DNA of 8,878 nt from Phycisphaerales bacterium (lineage in GTDB: Bacteria > Planctomycetota > Phycisphaerae > SM23-33), in assembly GCA_003171235.1 (NCBI GenBank), contig PMYM01000048.1, positions 12,234 to 21,111 of the forward strand. The letters are read 5' to 3'. Below, one piece after another: positions 5,770 through 8,878 of the stretch (positions are counted from its first letter, which is position 1; the number at the start of each line of letters is the position of its first letter). The notes below the pieces were generated by a model. The model had not been told where the DNA came from. It saw nothing but the letters and a program-made list of their open reading frames with translations, and did no database searches. The position numbers were made by a program, and so were the translations under genes.

Positions 5770-5805
5770 AAATGTGCCGGGGGAGCTGGGCGTGCCACCA
5801 GTAAG

Positions 5806-5830
5806 CACGCAATCTTAAACCGCTCTAATG
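5806..5830 (-). repeat. 25-nt downstream motif, copy 2, overlapping the DUF4159 stop codon
   Basis: Read on the minus strand: CATTA, G, AGCGGTTTAAGATTG, C, GTG. It differs from 2705-2729 only at the two variable positions. The TAG stop of the DUF4159 gene (complement of 5825-5827) lies within it, and the last coding bases, CAT for the terminal histidine, form its first three bases. As with copy 1, it is in the sense orientation at the 3' side of a gene. Confidence 0.75.
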
Positions 5831-8110
5831 CCCCATATCCTCGAAGAGCAGCAGGTTGAGCAGGAGCTTGCGGGCCTGTTCGCCCGGACAGGGCGACTTG
5901 TCATTGCCGGGCGATTCGTCGGCCGCGCACAGCAGGCCGTAGGGGCTGAGGAAGACAGTCGGCCGGCCGTTGAGGCTCCAGGCCCGCAGTTGTAATTCCT
6001 GCACTTGGCCGGCGGGGCCGGGCAGTTTCAAGCCGGTCAGGTCGGCGCCTATTCCGCCGCCGAACTCGCCGGTCAGAACCGGCGCGTTGCGCGGCAGTGG
6101 AGGCGGAAGCTTCTCTCCGGCCAGGTCGCTGAGCAGTTCCTGGGCGGTGGCGGCGAACTGCAAATGGTCGGGCATGTGGTCGATCAGCAGAGAGCCCCCG
6201 CCGGCCAGGTAGTCGCGCAGGTTCTTGAGCTGCTGGTCGGTGAGCTTGACCGCCCGGCTGCCGGTCATCCAGAGCATGCGTATGGCGGGGTCGATGGGAT
6301 TGTCGGGGTTGGCCGGGGCGAGTTCTTTCAGGGCGATGGGCAGACTGCGGGACAACTGCCGGCTCAGTCGGTCACAGGCGGCCGGGCAAAGACCCGGGTC
6401 GGCCCCCACCTGCAGACGGGCGAGATTGATCTGCCTGGGCATCTGGGCGGGCGGATTGTCCTGCCGCCTGGCCAGCCGGCCGGGCCAAAGCTCGCCCCCG
6501 CCGGCCAGGCAGGCCAGGTTGCCCATCAACTGGAAATACTGCGGGTATGTGTTCCACAGTCCGCGGTGCAGCGCCCCGGCCAGGTCGTCTTGCAGGATGA
6601 AAATGCTGACCCGGCAGGCGTCGCCGATGCCCATGACGGCCGGGCGGGCCTTGGCCTCGATGGCAAAACGGGCGTTCCAGGCGGGGTGGTCCTCCCCCAG
6701 CGCCCGCAGGCGGTATTCGGGCAGCACCTTGCGCACGGACTGGAGCAGGCTGTCGACGTACTTGGGATAACCGACCGGGGCCTGCACCACGCACATGCCC
6801 CCGCCGGCAATGAAGCGGGCGAAGTCGGCGTTGATGCCGGCAGGCAGGTCCGCCTCGGCGGCGTTGAGGTAGAGCAGCGGGCCGTCGTTGTAGGCCTTGG
6901 GATTCTGCGGCGTAAACACCTGCCAGGCCGCCGGCCTGCCCAGGCTGCGCGACAACCAGCGGGCCAGGCTGGCGGCGTCGCGCGGATCGCCCAGGTTCTT
7001 GCCCGGCTGCAAGCGGTTGAAGGCCACGGGGGCGTCGGCCTGCACCAGGGCCAGCATGGCCAGGGCGGTGTCGGCGGGCGAATTGTTCCAGGAGCCGTCG
7101 GGCGCCTGGGTGGAAAGCAGCAGGCGGCAGACATCCTGGGCGTGGGGGGCGGCGCCGATGCGGTCGCAGCCGGCCAGGGCGGCGTATCGCTCCAGCAGGA
7201 AGAGATAATGGTAGAGTTGCCCGGGCTGGGCCAGCCAGACGTAGCCGGGCACCTCGCGGACGTCGTAGTTGTTGGCCAGCCAGTCGGCGCCCTTGGCGAT
7301 GCGGTCGGCGTAGGCCAGATCGCTCGGCAGGCGCGGCTTGCCGGGCTCGTAGGGCGGCTCGCGGATGATGCCGAGCTTGTCGGCCAGGATGTGATAGACG
7401 ATCAGGGCGGCGGCGGTGGCCGAGCCGTAGGACTGGGCCCGCTGGGGCAGGGTCTTGCCCAGGGCAGGCTGGTTGCCCCAGCCCCCGTCGGCATTCTGGA
7501 AGCCGCGGAAATAAACCTCGGCCAGCGACCAACTCTGCATGGGCACGGCCAGGCCGGCGTCGGAGGCCTCGGCCAGGGCAATCACGGCCAGGGAAGAGTT
7601 GAAGGCGTCGGTCCACTCCGGGCGCTGGGCCGTCAGCGGCGACTGCGGGCCGTAGCCCCAGCCGCCGGTCTTCTGCTGCTCCCGCAGCAGCCAGGCCACG
7701 TCGTCGGAGGCGATCTTCCTGTAGTCCTCGCCCAGGCCGGCCATAGCCAGGACGCGCAGGCTGCGGACGTAAACCAGCTCGGCCGGCTGGCCCTTGACGT
7801 AAGCCAGCAGCTTCAGCAGGCGCTGCTCCTGACTGCTCTGGCCGGCCTGGAGCAGGGCGTAGGCGGCCAGGGGTTCGACGGCCTGGGCCAGTTCACTTCC
7901 CGCCGGGTGGGGCAGGGCGCCCTGGGCGTCCTGCTTGGAGTAGAGAAAGGCCGCCGCCTTGTCCAAGCTTTGCCGCACGGCCAGGTCCGTCAGCGCCGCG
8001 GCGGGGGCGGACGCGGGCGAAGGAGCGGCGGCCGGGGCCGGGCTGGATTGGCCCCACGCCGACAGGGAAAGCGCGATGATTAATCCCGCCGCCAATGTGC
8101 GCACGAACAT
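5825..8110 (-). CDS. Secreted alpha/alpha-toroid (prenyltransferase/squalene-cyclase-like) repeat protein with two DUF4159-like domains
   Basis: With the ATG at 8110 the product has 761 residues. It begins with a good signal peptide, MFVRTLAAGLIIALSLSAWGQ, then a Pro/Ala/Ser-rich linker to about residue 40. Residues about 42-375 hold helical repeats of the terpene-cyclase toroid type, with QW-like ends: TGGWGYG (148-154), DGGWG (208-212) and DGSWNNS (338-344). No DxDD cyclisation motif is seen, so a binding rather than catalytic role is likelier. Residues about 396-521 resemble DUF4159 (YNDGPLLYLN, FIAGGGMCVVQ, ILQDDLAGAL). Residues about 606-731 look like a second, related domain (MLWMTGSRAVKLTDQQLKNL, YLAGGGSLLIDH, PTVFLSPYGLLCA). 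Such proteins are common in Planctomycetota with unknown function. An in-frame ATG at 8182 would bury the signal peptide behind 24 residues and is disfavoured. It is divergent from the glycosidase. Confidence 0.86.
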   Translation of the reverse strand: MFVRTLAAGLIIALSLSAWGQSSPAPAAAPSPASAPAAALTDLAVRQSLDKAAAFLYSKQDAQGALPHPAGSELAQAVEPLAAYALLQAGQSSQEQRLLKLLAYVKGQPAELVYVRSLRVLAMAGLGEDYRKIASDDVAWLLREQQKTGGWGYGPQSPLTAQRPEWTDAFNSSLAVIALAEASDAGLAVPMQSWSLAEVYFRGFQNADGGWGNQPALGKTLPQRAQSYGSATAAALIVYHILADKLGIIREPPYEPGKPRLPSDLAYADRIAKGADWLANNYDVREVPGYVWLAQPGQLYHYLFLLERYAALAGCDRIGAAPHAQDVCRLLLSTQAPDGSWNNSPADTALAMLALVQADAPVAFNRLQPGKNLGDPRDAASLARWLSRSLGRPAAWQVFTPQNPKAYNDGPLLYLNAAEADLPAGINADFARFIAGGGMCVVQAPVGYPKYVDSLLQSVRKVLPEYRLRALGEDHPAWNARFAIEAKARPAVMGIGDACRVSIFILQDDLAGALHRGLWNTYPQYFQLMGNLACLAGGGELWPGRLARRQDNPPAQMPRQINLARLQVGADPGLCPAACDRLSRQLSRSLPIALKELAPANPDNPIDPAIRMLWMTGSRAVKLTDQQLKNLRDYLAGGGSLLIDHMPDHLQFAATAQELLSDLAGEKLPPPLPRNAPVLTGEFGGGIGADLTGLKLPGPAGQVQELQLRAWSLNGRPTVFLSPYGLLCAADESPGNDKSPCPGEQARKLLLNLLLFEDMGH

Positions 8111-8118
8111 GAACGTAA

Positions 8119-8145
8119 TGTATAGCCGGGGCGGGCAATTTCCAA
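8119..8145 (-). promoter_or_regulatory. Candidate sigma70-type promoter for the DUF4159 gene
   Basis: On the minus strand, TTGGAA (complement of 8140-8145) and TATACA (complement of 8119-8124) are 15 bp apart, shorter than the ideal 17. A start of transcription near 8112 would give an almost leaderless message beginning at the ATG at 8110, which agrees with the absence of a Shine-Dalgarno sequence there. The -35 element lies inside the palindrome at 8135-8149. Confidence 0.35.
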
Positions 8146-8149
8146 TTGC
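8135..8149. promoter_or_regulatory. Perfect palindrome GCAATT-TCC-AATTGC in a divergent promoter region; possible operator
   Basis: Two 6-bp arms match perfectly around a 3-bp centre in the roughly 95-bp space between two divergent genes. Overlap with the candidate -35 element of the minus-strand gene is what a repressor site would show. The AT-rich site stands out in GC-rich DNA. The regulator is unknown. Confidence 0.4.
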
Positions 8150-8204
8150 ATTTGGCAAGAGGCTGCAGAAGATGGCGGCCATGACTTGCAGGAACGAGCG
8201 TCAA

Positions 8205-8878
8205 ATGCGTGTGACGGGCCGCGGATCCATCAGGATTCTCCCGGGCGTCGTGGGGCTGCTGTGGCTGCTGGCGGGGACGTGGAGCGGCCTGCCGGCCCAG
8301 CCGTCGCTTCCGGCGGCCAGTTCCGGATCCGCCGGTTCCTCTGGGCCGGCCAGTTCCAGCGGGCCGGCGCCCAAAGGGCGCATCACCGGCTTCTGCCTGC
8401 AACTGCCCAGCAGCGACGACGGCGGGTTCTACGACCAGTGCATCGACGAAATTGCCCAGGCCGGGGCCAACTTCGTGCTGCTGAGCGTGGCAGCCTACCA
8501 GGAAAACGCCACCAGCCTGGACCTGGCCATCCGCCCCGGCGGCCTGCCCGACGATGCCCGCCTGCTGGCGCTGATCCAGCACGCCCACCAGCGGCATCTG
8601 GGCGTGGCCCTCATGCCCATCGTGCTGCTCAAGAGCCCGCGGCTGACCGAATGGCGGGGCAAGATCGACCCCACCAGCGCGCCTGGCGGGGGGCGCAGTT
8701 GGGATGAATGGTGGAAGCTCTACCAGGACTACATTCTGCACTACGCTCGCCTGGCCAAGCAGGGAGGGGTAGAAATGTTCGCCGTCGGGTCGGAGCTGAT
8801 ATCCACCGAGAGCCAGAAGGATCGCTGGCACGCTCTGATCGCCCAGGTCCGCGCCGCCTGCGATTGCCGCCTGACCTA
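8205..8878 (+). CDS. Secreted GH113-like TIM-barrel glycoside hydrolase, N-terminal part (cut by window edge)
   Basis: An open frame of 224 codons runs to the window edge without a stop. From the ATG at 8205 the product starts with a signal peptide (MRVTGRGSIR, then ILPGVVGLLWLLAG, ending near LPAQ), then a Ser/Gly/Ala/Pro linker (about 33-58), then a TIM-barrel-like domain: RITGFCLQLP, AGANFVLLSVAAYQ, HLGVALMPIVLL, WDEWWKLYQDYILHYARLAKQGGVEMFAVGSELISTE. The GSE motif (E197) matches the strand-4 acid/base position of GH113 mannanases and related glycosidases, and the visible end (ACDCRLTY) fits the LTYxANW region that follows in that family. The nucleophile would lie beyond the window. Alternative in-frame ATGs are at 8172 and 8181; 8205 was chosen for the signal peptide and an AGGA 11 nt upstream. 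Substrate is unknown; a mannan or other glycan is an inference. Confidence 0.8.
   Translation, partial: MRVTGRGSIRILPGVVGLLWLLAGTWSGLPAQPSLPAASSGSAGSSGPASSSGPAPKGRITGFCLQLPSSDDGGFYDQCIDEIAQAGANFVLLSVAAYQENATSLDLAIRPGGLPDDARLLALIQHAHQRHLGVALMPIVLLKSPRLTEWRGKIDPTSAPGGGRSWDEWWKLYQDYILHYARLAKQGGVEMFAVGSELISTESQKDRWHALIAQVRAACDCRLT

Noticed and set aside
6005..8083. Very long (692-codon) open frame antisense to the DUF4159 gene
   Set aside because: Its composition (Gly, Gln, Val, His-rich, no domains) is what GC-rich third positions produce on the opposite strand; the minus strand has a signal peptide and recognisable domains.
8111..8182. Longer N-terminus for the DUF4159 protein (start at 8182)
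   Set aside because: It would place 24 residues ahead of a clear signal peptide, overlap the divergent gene's possible start, and read across the candidate promoter and palindrome.
8186..8707. Plus-strand 173-codon frame starting MQERASNACDG
   Set aside because: It is a frame-shifted shadow of the glycosidase, which is open in another frame from 8172 or 8205 to the window edge.
7893..8831. Minus-strand open frame over the glycosidase region
   Set aside because: The + strand frame has a signal peptide and TIM-barrel motifs including VGSELISTE; the minus frame is low-complexity and also overlaps the DUF4159 start.

Overview
The window is GC-rich DNA from a bacterium, most likely a member of the Planctomycetota and perhaps the Phycisphaerae. 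That placement is an inference. It rests on the DUF4159 protein with alpha/alpha-toroid repeats, the diverged YchF paralog, the secreted TIM-barrel glycosidase, and the style of the intergenic repeats. No rRNA or other phylogenetic marker is present.

Layout from left to right: the 3' end of pstB (+); phoU (+); a stand-alone metal-dependent amidohydrolase (+, 1297-2613); a repeat-filled gap (2614-3149); an orphan RbsC-like membrane permease (-, 3150-4319); a diverged YchF/OLA1-type P-loop NTPase (+, 4553-5629); a large secreted toroid plus DUF4159 protein (-, 5825-8110); and, divergent from it, the 5' part of a secreted GH113-like glycoside hydrolase (+, 8205 to the window edge). The glycosidase runs off the window, so it has no stop codon here.

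Only pstB-phoU is a clear functional unit: phosphate ABC transport and its negative regulator. The last two genes share a divergent promoter region of about 95 bp with a perfect palindrome in it, so they may be co-regulated, and both products appear to be exported. The amidohydrolase, permease and YchF-like genes look like single-gene transcription units with no obvious partners.

The most unusual material is between the genes. Every gap longer than about 100 bp, apart from the divergent promoter region, carries a different family of short-period repeat, with units of 7 or 9 nt, mostly arranged as facing inverted arms. Separate from these are a GC-rich inverted-repeat element that supplies the stop codon of the permease gene, and a 25-nt motif (23/25 identical between two copies) that lies downstream of two different genes, in the sense orientation both times. 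No CRISPR array, tRNA, rRNA, transposase or defence gene is visible. I do not see a protein-coding 'new system' here; the candidates for novelty are the intergenic elements and a few unusual protein architectures.
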